Source: Conus ventricosus (Eukaryota > Mollusca > Gastropoda > Neogastropoda > Conidae). From it: a stretch of DNA of 64,000 nt. Made by a program: the position numbers and the translations under genes. Within the stretch, counting starts at the first letter, position 1. Each line of letters begins with the position of its first letter. The notes beneath the pieces are model-generated. The model searched no databases and was not told the origin of the DNA. It was given only the letters and a program-made list of their open reading frames with translations. Of this stretch, positions 44,206 through 53,254 are shown piece by piece. The stretch lies in NCBI GenBank assembly GCA_018398815.1, contig CM031609.1, forward strand, positions 36,387,034 to 36,451,033, in the 5' to 3' direction.

Positions 44206-44436
44206 TTACATATTGATACTGTCTGGAATTATTCCTTGCTTAACTAGAAAATCTTTCGTAGCAAATGAAGCTGCAATAATAGCGATTAGCTTTGCTGAGT
44301 CTTCAAAGCCTAGCTTGCCAAGATCTGCTGGTTTTATTTTTAACAGGCTTTTACCAAGCATTGTGTATCCTACACTTAGGCCTCCAATAACAGCAGAATG
44401 GTATACAAGGTTGGCAACAGTTTTTTCGGTGCTCAT
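44206..44436 (-). CDS. Small membrane protein n, 76 aa
   Basis: An intact frame, MSTEKTVANLVYHSAVIGGL through KPADLGKLGFEDSAKLIAII to IIPDSINM. Two hydrophobic helices (about residues 10-30 and 45-62). It is 95% identical by eye to copy 2 (53,255-53,485), with differences mostly conservative, so it has been under selection. It is divergent from gene o with a 35-bp AT-rich spacer that probably holds both promoters. Conserved in Polinton loci as I recall. Function unknown. Confidence 0.75.
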   Translation of the reverse strand: MSTEKTVANLVYHSAVIGGLSVGYTMLGKSLLKIKPADLGKLGFEDSAKLIAIIAASFATKDFLVKQGIIPDSINM

Positions 44437-44471
44437 TTTTAAAAATAAAATAATTATAATTAATAAAAAAC

Positions 44472-45010
44472 ATGAACAGCGATGATCTACTACAGCTACA
44501 GGGCAGCCTAAACCTTCCTGAACTTATGATTACAAATGATCAAGTTGATGACCAAGCTATTATGCCAAAAAAGAAAGGCTGTATTCTTTGGCAGCATGTG
44601 GGAAAACAAAACAGTTCCTCGGAAATGAATTCAGCATAGAACAAATTCAACAAATGTCGCCACAAGACATTGTAAAGTATCATAACAGGTATGAAGCGCA
44701 ACTAGGATCAAGAATGGTAAAAAGTGTAGGGCAAACGGTTCTTAGTTTGTACACTAAACTAGTAAGTAAATTTGCGCCTATTGATTCTGAACAAGACTTT
44801 ATGTATGATTTAACGCAGGATCCAGTTTTAACAAAGTCATTAGAGTCTCTAGGATGTGATCTGTATTACAGATTTGGAACATTATTGTCGCCGCTAATCA
44901 TGGGATTAATTACTTTTAATCATATAGATTTTGTTTCCCTAAAAAATGACCGAGCCAGAAAATCAGCAGAATCAGAAAACATTGAATCAGGTGGAGAAAG
45001 TGACCAGTAA
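44472..45010 (+). pseudogene. Conserved Polinton ORF o (one frameshift)
   Basis: Starts MNSDDLLQLQGSLNLPELM at 44,472. The frame slips in the AAAAAAGAAAGG run at ~44,570, then continues AACGKTKQFLGNEFSIEQIQ, MSPQDIVKYHNRYEAQLGSR and FGTLLSPLIMGLITFNHIDF. About 175 residues, mostly helical with a weakly hydrophobic C-terminal segment. The copy-2 version lacks this slip but has another further on, so each copy documents the other. The QIQQMSPQDI..YHNRYEA block is typical of a family recurring in Polintons. Role unknown. The end overlaps gene p. Confidence 0.65.
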
Positions 45011-45424
45011 AAAGCCTCCTCATCCTGGCGCGTTGCAGCAGGAAAAAGAGTAGCAGAGTGGAACAAACAAAGAAAATTACAGTTACAATCACAGATTATA
45101 GCCCATAATGAAAAAGTGCTAGAGCCGCAGCCAGTTGTTTCAACGCCAGCTATAAAAACACCAGAACAAGATGATTCAAGACCTACAACAACAATAGGGT
45201 TGCCTACACCGCCAAAGTCTTCATGGAATTTTCTTAAAGCAATTGTCATTTTTTGGCGGCATTGCTGCTGGGGTGGTTATTACGGTTATAAAATATATAA
45301 ACAACGACAGCAAAAACCGAAGCAGTCAAAAAAATCTCAACCACTAAATACAGAAGCCGAACACAAAAGCATGCCAGAACCACCAACAACAAAAGAGCAT
45401 TTTGATCCATTTCAGATGCAATAA
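44946..45424 (+). pseudogene. Single-pass membrane ORF p, copy 1
   Basis: Starts MTEPENQQNQKTLNQVEK at 44,946. A frame change near 45,030 leads to RVAEWNKQRKLQLQSQII and VSTPAIKTPEQDD, then a short hydrophobic segment at ~45,235-45,285 and a Lys/Gln-rich tail ending DPFQMQ. Copy 2 has it intact as a 154-residue ORF (52,750-52,286). The basic AEWN-QRK block followed by one membrane segment marks a known Polinton-associated family. Probably a virion or host-membrane protein (inference). Confidence 0.65.
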
Positions 45425-45427
45425 TAC

Positions 45428-45700
45428 TTTAAGAACTTAATAAATAATTATAAGTTAACTTGAATAAGAACTTAGGATAACTTAAGTTAAGAACTTAGAA
45501 GTTACTTGGGGATGACTTGAGTAAGAACTTGGGGTAACTTGGGATGACTTGAGTAGGAACTTAGAAGTGACTTGAGTAGGAACTTAGAAGTTACTTGATT
45601 AAGAACTTGAGGATGACTTGAGTAAGAACTTAGAAGTTAATTGAGTAGGAACTTAGAAGTTACTTGATTAAGAACTTAAGGATGACTTGAGGTGGGTAAA
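45428..45700. repeat. AAGAACTT minisatellite inside copy 1
   Basis: Irregular tandem units of 20-50 bp built from AAGAACTTAGAAGTTACTTG and GGATGACTTGAGTAGG. The inverted equivalent in copy 2 is 51,838-51,990. Confidence 0.9.
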
Positions 45701-46430
45701 GGTAAGAGGTGTTAAAATGTCAAGTGAATAAAAAAATTAAAACAGTTTCTCTCCTCCCTCATTCACTCCCACATCTCTGTCTGTCTGTCTGTCTGTCTTT
45801 TTACTTCTTTGTCTGTCTGTCTGTCTGTCTCCACCTCTCTCCCTCTCATTCACCCACACACACAATAGATAGGGAGGTGCTTGCAGGGGAATGTGAACAG
45901 GCTTTTTGTGGTTCGCACTTTGAGCGACGTAAATTCGAGACAGCCGCTAAAATCACTTATCAGAGTCCTGAATCAATAATCACAAGATCTCTTCAAAGTT
46001 CTCTCAGCGCCGTCTGAGACAGCCTTTAGAGGTGAAGGGAGTGTTGGCACAGCTCCAGCAGGTGGGGTAGAGGGGGCTTTGTAGGTCAATCGGCAGCTTC
46101 TGCCAATTGGCCCAGTTTTGTTGGGCGCTTTCTGGCAGCCAGGCTAGTAAAACTACCGCTGTGGAAGTGACTAGCAGGTAGGCTACCGTTCACGCGCGTG
46201 AACGGTTCTATTTTTAGGCTGTGCTTCGGCGCTGTGACTTGGTAATTAGAGAACAGTGCTACACCCACTATAAAATTTAACCCGTAACAACACTGGCTTG
46301 GAAACTACGCGCGAAAAGGCCATTTATAGTAACAGTCAGCAAGGTTAGTTTCGCCGCAGCACACGCCTCTCGCCTATTTCACAAAGAGTTTCACAAAGAG
46401 TTTAACTCTCCTCTTTTTCATCCGGGCTTA
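45700..46430. other. Gene-poor spacer in copy 1
   Basis: (TCTG)n microsatellite at 45,777-45,830, then ~550 bp without a convincing ORF. A short segment at 46,110-46,170 (ACTTCCAC..TTTTACTA..CTGGC on the minus strand) resembles 51,195-51,235. Confidence 0.5.
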
Positions 46431-46860
46431 GGACCAGCATTGGCGGAGTTAAGTGTTTTTTTGGCGGCTCTTGATTGCCAGGTAGTAAACCTGTCACTGA
46501 ACATTTGGAGCTTTTTTAATAAAACAGCGCCATTTTTAGAAATAGAATCATTGCCTTCAAAATGCAAAAGCTTATCAAAGTTATCAACATCTCTGTCAAA
46601 TATATCAGCTAAATCTCTGTCTTAAATCAACAAGCTTTCAAGGTGCTTGTGTAGTTCATCAATAGTAGGTTCTCGTTTTTCTTTCTCCTCGCCTTCTAAA
46701 AAAGCAATACTTCTCTTTGGCTTAGGAGGTAAAGAACTGGGCCCGCCTGATTTTCTTTTGTTTAGATACTCCGCCATACAGTTGTAATAAAACACATGAT
46801 CATCTATAGCAAGAAGCTGTTCCTCTGTGAACAAAACACATCCGTCTGCATTGAAAGCCG
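46430..46860 (-). pseudogene. Accessory gene r, unidentified (in-frame stop)
   Basis: Minus strand. The open piece includes FTEEQLLAIDDHVFYYNCMA, EYLNKRKSGGPSSLPPKPK and ELHKHLESLLI, then an in-frame TAA at ~46,622, then RDLADIFDRDVDNFDK and MFSDRFTTWQSRAAKKTL in the same frame to ~46,430. Acidic/basic helical, no membrane segment. Continuation in frame after the stop suggests a single mutated codon. The coding sense may begin further upstream (NADGCVLFTEEQ) without a clear Met, so an upstream exon or a lost start is possible. It lies between the minisatellite and the right terminal repeat, the slot where copy 2 holds a different gene (50,471-51,306). No family recognised. Confidence 0.5.
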
Positions 46861-47095
46861 TGGCTAAACTGAGAGGCGCTGGTTGGGGGGCGTTGGGCCT
46901 AGATCGTCATGTCCGGTCACGCGGTATTGGGCCTTGCCAAGTCATAAGACCCAACACCACAAATTAAGTAATCAGGTGTCGACCTAATGACGGGCCTCTG
47001 CAGTATTCTGATCCAGCCGGCCTTACCTACCTACCTAGTGTTTGTCTGTCTGTCTGTCTGTAGTCTGTTTGTCTACTTCGTTTTATAAAATTTGT

Positions 47096-47417
47096 CATGC
47101 TAGGATAAGTGTGGGGATTTTAAAATACTTTAGAGAACAGTTAAAGACTGTAGTTTTATTTCACATGAAAGACAGAGACGCATTTGATGAATGTATGCGC
47201 GAAAATGATGATATTGAAAATGATCAGGAAAAATACAGGATTAAGCAAAAACTAAAATCTGAAAGTTTAGTAAATTAGTATTGAAAACGGATAATCCTAC
47301 ACAGTATGTTTGTTTGTAGGGTTTACTAGGAGAGAACTATAAAATGCCAATTCCTAGCTTAACCGCCCGAAACTGGTTGAGGGCGGTTAAGCTAGGATTG
47401 GCATTTTATAGTTCTCT
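47096..47417. repeat. Right inverted terminal repeat, copy 1
   Basis: Pairs with 35,350-35,696. It contains an orphan 3' piece of the ATPase gene (KTVVLFHMKDRDAFDECMRE, 47,142-47,201, readable on the plus strand) with no start or Walker motifs. Confidence 0.93.
47331..47417. repeat. Terminal 87-bp palindrome (right)
   Basis: Exact reverse complement of the left palindrome over all 87 nt, including the one-base bulge and the 12-nt loop. Confidence 0.95.
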
Positions 47418-48235
47418 GTAATGCTATAACGGTAAACTAAAACATCAGGCATCATCCTTGATCCATAATGAACATACCTGCTAATTTTCACAAAGATCGA
47501 CCAAGTACTTTCTGAGATATCCCATGAAGAAAAACAACCGTTACAGGCCGTTACAGCCGTTAGTAACGGCTATAACGGTAAACTAAAACATCGGCATTAT
47601 TCGTGACCCATAATGAACATACCTGCTAATGTTCACAAAGATCGGCCAAGTACTTTCTGAGATATTCCATGAAGAAGAAAAACCGTTACAGGCCGTTACA
47701 GCCGTTAGTAACAGTATAACGGTAAAGTAAAACATCGGACATTATTTGTGACCCATAATGAACATACCTACAAATTTTCAGAAAGATCGGCCAAGTGCTT
47801 TCTGAGATATTCTATAAAGAAGAAAAACGTTACAGGCCGTTACAGCCGTTAGTAACGGCTATAACGGTAAACTAAAACATCAAGCATTATTCGTGACCCA
47901 TAATGAACATACCTACAATTTTCTGAAAGATCGGCCTAGTACTTTTTGAGATATTCTATAAAGAAGAAAAACGTTACAGGCTGTTACAGCCGTTAGTAAC
48001 GGCTATAACGGGGTAAACTAAAACATCGGGCATCATTCGAGACCCATAATGAACATACCTGCTAATTTTCACAAAGATCGGCCAAGTACTTTCTGAGATA
48101 TTCCATAAAGAAGAAAAAGCGTTACAGGCCGTTACAGCCGCTAGTAACGGCTGTAACGGTAAACTATACATCGGGCATCATCCCGTGACTCATAATGAAC
48201 ATACCTACAAATTTTCAGCAAGATCGACCCAGTAG
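47418..48235. repeat. ~145-bp satellite, right half
   Basis: About 5.5 units spaced 144-148 bp. It ends in a CCAGTAGTTTTGTCTGGAGC segment followed by GACAGACAGACA, a tail common to invertebrate dispersed repeats in my experience. Confidence 0.93.
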
Positions 48236-48301
48236 TTTTGTCTGGAGCGAGTGGAAGACATTTTGACCACGGACACACAGACAGACAGACACACAGACAG
48301 G

Positions 48302-48333
<32 letters not shown>

Positions 48334-48793
48334 GCATTTCTTCGTTCCCGTTCTGAAGTACTCCCTGTTCTTTTAGAACTGGGAGTACAAAAACAGTAAC
48401 ATGGGGGTATTCACACAGTAACGAACCTTTCGCATGTATGAAATGTTCCTTCCTTCCTTTCTCATTTCCTGCTGTTTTCGTTAGCCGCGGGGCAGAGCTG
48501 TTAACAAAGACGTCCTTTGCCTGTGTCCTCCCCACGATCGGCAGTACAGCCATTTCTAAAGATCTTATTGGGCTGTGTTTTCGTAGCTTTGACACTACAA
48601 AGTGTAAAGAACACATTTCTATACACCCCAATATACTTGTGTTCTCAAAAAAACATACTCGAGCAAGTCGATTTCCCGTGACAGACTGAATAGACAAGAT
48701 GCGTGTTTGGCCAGCGCTCAGCGTGATTTGTGTGTCTTCGTCACTGAATGGAAGCTCAGTATTAAAAATTGGCTTGAAATCACAGTCAGCCAC
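48215..48793 (-). CDS. Orphan ORF, 192 codons, unidentified
   Basis: Starts MADCDFKPIFNTELPFSDED. About 155 residues of complex sequence (for example LSIQSVTGNRLARVCFFENT and HVTVFVLPVLKEQG) run into the CA microsatellite at 48,330, so the true end is probably a splice or stop before ~48,330. No signal peptide or membrane helix. It sits outside the Polinton ends, beside the satellite. It could be one exon of a host gene. No family recognised and codon evidence is weak. Confidence 0.3.
48277..48330. repeat. ACAG/CA microsatellite
   Basis: (ACAG)n then (CA)n at the end of the satellite. Confidence 0.9.
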
Positions 48794-48954
48794 TCCTGAA
48801 CACGTGTTCCTTGTATTCTATGAGGACAAATAAAATATCGTGTATCGTGTATCGTGCATGCTCACAATGTTTAGGTGAACCACAAGCCCACCCCATCCTC
48901 TCTTTCTCATACATCTGCTTGTATGCGTGCGTAAATTCATGTATGTTCACACCT

Positions 48955-48967
48955 ACACAAACACAGC

Positions 48968-49001
<34 letters not shown>

Positions 49002-49080
49002 TGTGCTCACTCATTTGTGCGCGCGCACGCGAGCACACACACACACACACACACACACACCCGCGCGCGCTCGCGCGCGC
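48955..49080. repeat. CA/CG microsatellite
   Basis: (CA)n with GCGCGCGC blocks. Confidence 0.95.
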
Positions 49081-49304
49081 ACCTCTACAATTTATTCAGG
49101 AATGAATGATGAACAACATTCAAAACACAGTTTCATCTCCTGACACAAAAAGGCGGGAAATAGCATTGAATTGACAAAACTACACACATTGCATTCAACG
49201 CCGCAGCATAGCCAGATCCGTTTTACACTAGCGAACAGATAGGCCTATGTGTGCGCACCTACGATGTATACACATACAGCCGAACACACACATGTTTGCA
49301 TACA

Positions 49305-49340
49305 AGAATACACACACGCACGCACGCACGCACGAATGCA

Positions 49341-49411
<71 letters not shown>

Positions 49412-49473
49412 CGACACACACACGCGCATCAACTTCAACAAGAGGAACAGTGGTAACAATGCACGCGCGCACG

Positions 49474-49555
<82 letters not shown>

Positions 49556-49670
49556 TGCATGCAGGCACACACACTAGAACTTCAACAACACACACATGCA
49601 CACACACACACACATGCACGCCCGCGCGTGCGTACACGCACACACATGCACGCCCGCGCGTGCGTACGTG

Positions 49671-49717
<47 letters not shown>

Positions 49718-49733
49718 GCGCGCGCACAATGTT
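49305..49733. repeat. Long CA microsatellite with CG-alternating blocks
   Basis: More than 400 bp of (CA)n with CACGCACG, CGCGCGTGCG and a 24-bp (CG)n run at 49,702-49,726. Purine-pyrimidine alternation is nearly continuous. Confidence 0.95.
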
Positions 49734-49985
49734 TGCAAGAGCAGGGCTGACCTCATAGCTGATAAAAGGTAGCTTTCATTGACAGCTAGAGAACAGATAA
49801 ATGTCTGTTCTACTCCACTTGCTCTACCACCGAGTTTTTGGGCGAAAGTGGCCTAAAAGCCGCCTTTTCCTGTGGCGGAAGAGAGAGAGAGAGAATCACC
49901 GACACCCCTGACAAAGCCCGTTAAGGTCAAGTTGCCCTCAGAACAGACAGACAGACAGACAGACAGAGAAGAGAGAGACAGAGAG

Positions 49986-49987
<2 letters not shown>

Positions 49988-50039
<52 letters not shown>

Positions 50040-50070
50040 AAACACAAACACAAACACACACACACACACA

Positions 50071-50128
<58 letters not shown>

Positions 50129-50190
50129 CACACACACCCACGCAAACTAACACGGACACCTGCACACACAGAGAAACACACACACTCACA
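49988..50190. repeat. CA microsatellite
   Basis: (CA)n with GACAGACA and AAACACA interruptions. The flank 49,945-49,985 is (ACAG)n/GA-rich. Confidence 0.95.
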
Positions 50191-50470
50191 CACAGGCCAA
50201 AAAATCAATACTGCCGCACCTCCTCCACCCCTCTTCCCCACCCCTTACTTCCTGCCTAGCATTACATCAGCTTCTAGAACGTTCTGTTCTAACATTCCCG
50301 TGCGGCGGCGCTGTTCTAGCCAGCCAATCAGCGATTTAAGCGTAGCCTTACGGCCGCTCACGCCACACATTCTTCCACTGATTGCCGGGGCAAGCACGTC
50401 GTGGTTACTGTGCTGTGATTTTACATTTGACAGGCGGGCTGGGCGGAGAGAACTTGTGTGTGTTAAAAAC

Positions 50471-51306
50471 ATGGCGAGTCAAGGAAGTGATATTTCAATG
50501 TTTTCTGCCAGTGCTGGAAGTGACACTAATATTACTCAAGAAATGGATGAAGTGTTGTTATCTTCGCAAGGAAAACTTTCCGATCAACAGACCGATCTTG
50601 TGAAAAATACATTGTTTATTATGAGGCCATGGCAAAGTTTTTGACAAAGAAATTGAGTGGCGAGCCTTGTTCTCCTCCTTCAAAGCCAAAGGAAGCATTT
50701 TGTTTTTGTTTCCTCAACAAAAACGGAACTCTCAGTTGAAGATCTTGACAAATATTTGAAAACACAGCTTTGTGAGCTGCCTTCCGATCCATTTGATGAA
50801 ACCAAAACCTTTGAAACTGTTCAAGAAATGACCCCCATCTTACACCGGGCTTGTTACTCAGTGAAAGATGACGAAAGGAAATCTCTTTCTCAGCTCTTTT
50901 TTTAGGGCATTGGCTTCAGAAAGCAAAGACAATTTTGAAACAGTCAAAAACAAAAAACTGGGAGTCTATCTGAAAGAAGATTTGCTGGTTGATCTAACTC
51001 GTGCAAGAAGACTAATTGAAGTGTCATTTTGTTTCTATTCTTATCCAAAATTTCACAAACTCGCGATTTCTTTCAATGAGTTATACAACAAACGAAAACT
51101 CATTCTGAAATACATACAATCCAACCCCAACTTTAAAGCATTCTGGCATGATACACATGACGTGTTTAGAACCTGCATGGCAGGAGTAATTGAGCCACTT
51201 CCACAGCCAGTTTTACTACCGCTGGCCTGGCATTTTGCCAGCATTGATCCGGCTAGAAAGCACCCAAGCAATACTGGTCAATCAGGCGAGCTCGCCTGTT
51301 TGACCT
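50471..51306 (+). pseudogene. Unidentified accessory gene in the copy-2 end slot (frameshifted)
   Basis: Starts MASQGSDISMFSASAGSDTN (ATG at 50,471) and can be followed with frame changes at ~50,620, ~50,740 and ~50,905 to a stop at 51,306. It includes VEDLDKYLKTQLCELPSDPF, KKLGVYLKEDLLVDLTRARR and FHKLAISFNELYNKRKLILK. About 275 residues, acidic N-terminus, helical and soluble. The last ~30 codons (PQPVLLPLAWHFASIDPARK) overlap a short segment also seen at 46,110-46,170 in copy 1. It lies between CA microsatellites and the copy-2 minisatellite, in the same relative orientation as gene r of copy 1. It may be Polinton cargo or a host gene; I cannot tell. No family recognised. Confidence 0.45.
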
Positions 51307-51680
51307 AGAAAGCGCACGAGCCACGCTGTAGTATGACATGACTCTAAATATAGTACTGTTCGGCTGTTTGATTGTTTAAAAACGCAGTGTGCCCTTATGC
51401 AACTGGATAACGATTTTTGAATGTTTTGGCAAACAAACTAGGTAGGGTTAGGCAGGCCTTAGTACATCTACAGTATGGAGAGGAGTAGTGTGTGGCCAGC
51501 ACTATCTTCATATAAATGCTCCAAATATACAATGACGGATGTACTAACTACTGGCGATTAGAGCCGCCATAAAAGCTGGCTACAGCAATTACTGCTGTAA
51601 CTCTGCCAAAGCCAGTTGCAAGCCTGGTTTGAGAAAAGAGGAGCACAGCAAATGTTGTGTTTGTTGTTTGTGTTTGTTGT
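51307..51680. other. Spacer without a gene
   Basis: No convincing ORF. The only notable feature is GGCGATTAGAGCCGCC at ~51,553. Confidence 0.5.
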
Positions 51681-51835
51681 TTGTTTGTGTGTGTGTGTGT
51701 GTTTTGTCCTACCCCACGCACGCACGTCCACCCACCCCTACCCCACGCACGCACGTCCCCCCACCCCCACCCCACGCACGCACGCCTCCCACCCCCCCCA
51801 CCCCCCTGTGTACACCACACACACACTCCCACCCC
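51680..51835. repeat. GT then CCCCACGCACGCACG tandem repeat
   Basis: A short (GT)n is followed by three ~37-bp C-rich units. Confidence 0.9.
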
Positions 51836-51837
51836 CA

Positions 51838-51992
51838 AGTCACCCCAAGTTCTTAATTAAGTTACTTCAAGTTCTTAATAAGTTCTTGATTAAGTTTTTA
51901 ATTAAGTTTTTGATCAAGTTCTTGATAAGTTCTTGATTAAGTCATCCTTTAAGTACAACTAAGTTCTTATTAAGTTATCTTATAATTATCAA
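51838..51992. repeat. AAGTTCTT minisatellite, copy 2
   Basis: Inverted equivalent of 45,428-45,700, with units such as AAGTTCTTGATTAAGTTTTT. Confidence 0.85.
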
Positions 51993-52031
51993 AAAAATAC
52001 AAGCTATGTTTTTATCTTAAATAGTAGATGT

Positions 52032-52223
52032 CTAAATATAGTACACACACGCCTCAAAAAACGCGTCATCGTTGAGGATGTCTTGCTCAGCGTTCTCAGC
52101 ATAGATCTTAAGGAAGGTTTTACATCCGAAGCAACCGCATTGATTACAATTCGGGTCTATGGAAATGTCTTTTATAGACTCCATGTCTTTATTTATTGAC
52201 ACCATCATTTTATAATACGCCAT
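52032..52223 (-). CDS. Small Cys-containing ORF unique to copy 2
   Basis: A 63-codon frame, MAYYKMMVSINKDMESIKDI then DPNCNQCGCFGCKTFLKIYA and a C-terminal AFFEACVYYI. The CNQCGCFGC cluster (C-x2-C-x-C-x2-C) looks metal-binding or redox-active. It follows gene p' in the same direction after an AT-rich spacer with the same upstream style as other element genes. In copy 1 the minisatellite begins directly after gene p, so this gene is absent there. Function unknown. Confidence 0.5.
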   Translation of the reverse strand: MAYYKMMVSINKDMESIKDISIDPNCNQCGCFGCKTFLKIYAENAEQDILNDDAFFEACVYYI

Positions 52224-52285
52224 GATCTATTTTTATTAAAAAATTTAAAATTAAGTTCTTAAAATATTATTCCATTTGAAATGGA

Positions 52286-52750
52286 TCAAAAAGATGCTTT
52301 GTTATTGGCGGTTTTTGGCGTTGCTGGTGTCTTTTTCTGCATTAGTGGTTCAGATTTTTTTGGTTGCTTTTGTTTCTGTTGCCATCGCGTATATATTTTA
52401 TAGCCGCAATAACTGCCCCCAACAGCAGCAATGGCGCCAAAAATGGCAACAGTTTTAAGTTCAATATTCCATGAAGACTTTGGGGCCCTTGAATCACATG
52501 GAGTTTTTATAGCTGGCATTGAATCAACTTGTTCTGGCGTTGGCGGTGTTATGTTTTCATGATGAGTCATATTCTGTAACATTAATTTTTTTTGTCTGTT
52601 CCACTCTGCTAATTTTCTTCCTGCTTCAACACGCCCAGGATTTTTAATGGTCTCCGCCTGATTCAGCGTTTTCTGGTGATTTTCTGGCTTGGTTACTTTC
52701 TCCACCTGATTCAGTGTTTTCTGGTTCTGCTGATTTTCCAGATCGTTCAT
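52286..52750 (-). CDS. Single-pass membrane ORF p', copy 2 (intact)
   Basis: 154 codons: an N-terminal Asn/Gln/Lys-rich repeat (ENQQNQKTLNQVEKVTKPEN), a basic block GRVEAGRKLAEWNRQKKLML, a Pro-rich stretch, one membrane segment (TVAIFGAIAAVGGSYCGYKI, ~residues 104-123) and a Lys-rich tail. The N-terminus holds two near-identical repeats (QNQKTLNQVE and NHQKTLNQAE). Its ATG overlaps the TGA of o' (ATGA). Equivalent of 44,946-45,424. Likely membrane-anchored with a basic tail; role unknown. Confidence 0.7.
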   Translation of the reverse strand: MNDLENQQNQKTLNQVEKVTKPENHQKTLNQAETIKNPGRVEAGRKLAEWNRQKKLMLQNMTHHENITPPTPEQVDSMPAIKTPCDSRAPKSSWNIELKTVAIFGAIAAVGGSYCGYKIYTRWQQKQKQPKKSEPLMQKKTPATPKTANNKASF

Positions 52751-53219
52751 TTTGAAGGGAAATAAAATACTATATGATTAAAAGTTATTAATCCCATGAT
52801 TAATGGCGATAACAATGTTCCAAATCTGTAATATAAATCACACCCTAGAGACTCTAATGTCTTTGTTAAAACTGGATCTTGCGTTAAATCATACGTAAGA
52901 TCTTGTTCAGAATCAATGGAGCAAATCTACTGACTAGTTTAGTGTACAAACTAAGAGCCGTTTGCCCCACACTTTTTACCATTCTCGACCCCAGCTGCGC
53001 TTCATACCTGTTATGATACTTTATAATGTCTTGCGGCGACATCTGTTGAATCTGTTCAATGCTGAATTCAGTTCCGAGGAACTGTTTTGTTTTCCCACAT
53101 GCTGCCAAAGAATACAGCCTCTCCTTTTTGGGCATAATAGCTTGGTCATCAACTTGGTCATTCATAAGTTCAGGAAGGTTTAGGCCGCCTTGTAGCTGTA
53201 GTAGATCATCACTGTTCAT
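52747..53219 (-). pseudogene. Conserved Polinton ORF o', copy 2 (one frameshift)
   Basis: MNSDDLLQLQGGLNLPELM, then KPKKERLYSLAACGKTKQ-type sequence open through the region where copy 1 slips, then SMVKSVGQTALSLYTKLVSR-like helix. The frame is lost at ~52,925 and resumes through LTQDPVLTK to a stop at ~52,747. Same family as 44,472-45,010. It is transcribed divergently from n' across a 35-bp AT-rich spacer identical in style to copy 1. Confidence 0.65.
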
Positions 53220-53254
53220 GTTTTTAATAATTATAATTATTTTATTTTTAAAAA

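Larger units (their letters stand above)
35350..47417. mobile_element. Polinton/Maverick (adintovirus-like) element, copy 1, complete ends, polB deleted
   Basis: A 12,068-bp element with exact inverted termini (AGAGAACTATAAAATGCC at both ends), flanked by a 5-bp target duplication GTAAT (35,345-35,349 and 47,418-47,422) within the 145-bp satellite. Gene content identifies it: an A32/FtsK-like packaging ATPase, a retroviral-type integrase, a protein-primed-type DNA polymerase B (only the N-terminal part is left), and capsid-type proteins. Polintons are 15-20 kb self-synthesising transposons related to adintoviruses. Adding back the ~3.2 kb polB deletion gives ~15 kb. Several genes carry frameshifts, so this copy is probably inactive. 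A second copy lies inverted at 51.8-64 kb. Confidence 0.93.

Noticed and set aside
35448..47278. Bacterial or phage origin for the integrase/ATPase cluster (contamination)
   Set aside because: The cluster is flanked by a target duplication within a eukaryotic satellite, has retroviral-type integrase and Polinton gene families, and lacks bacterial ribosome-binding sites.
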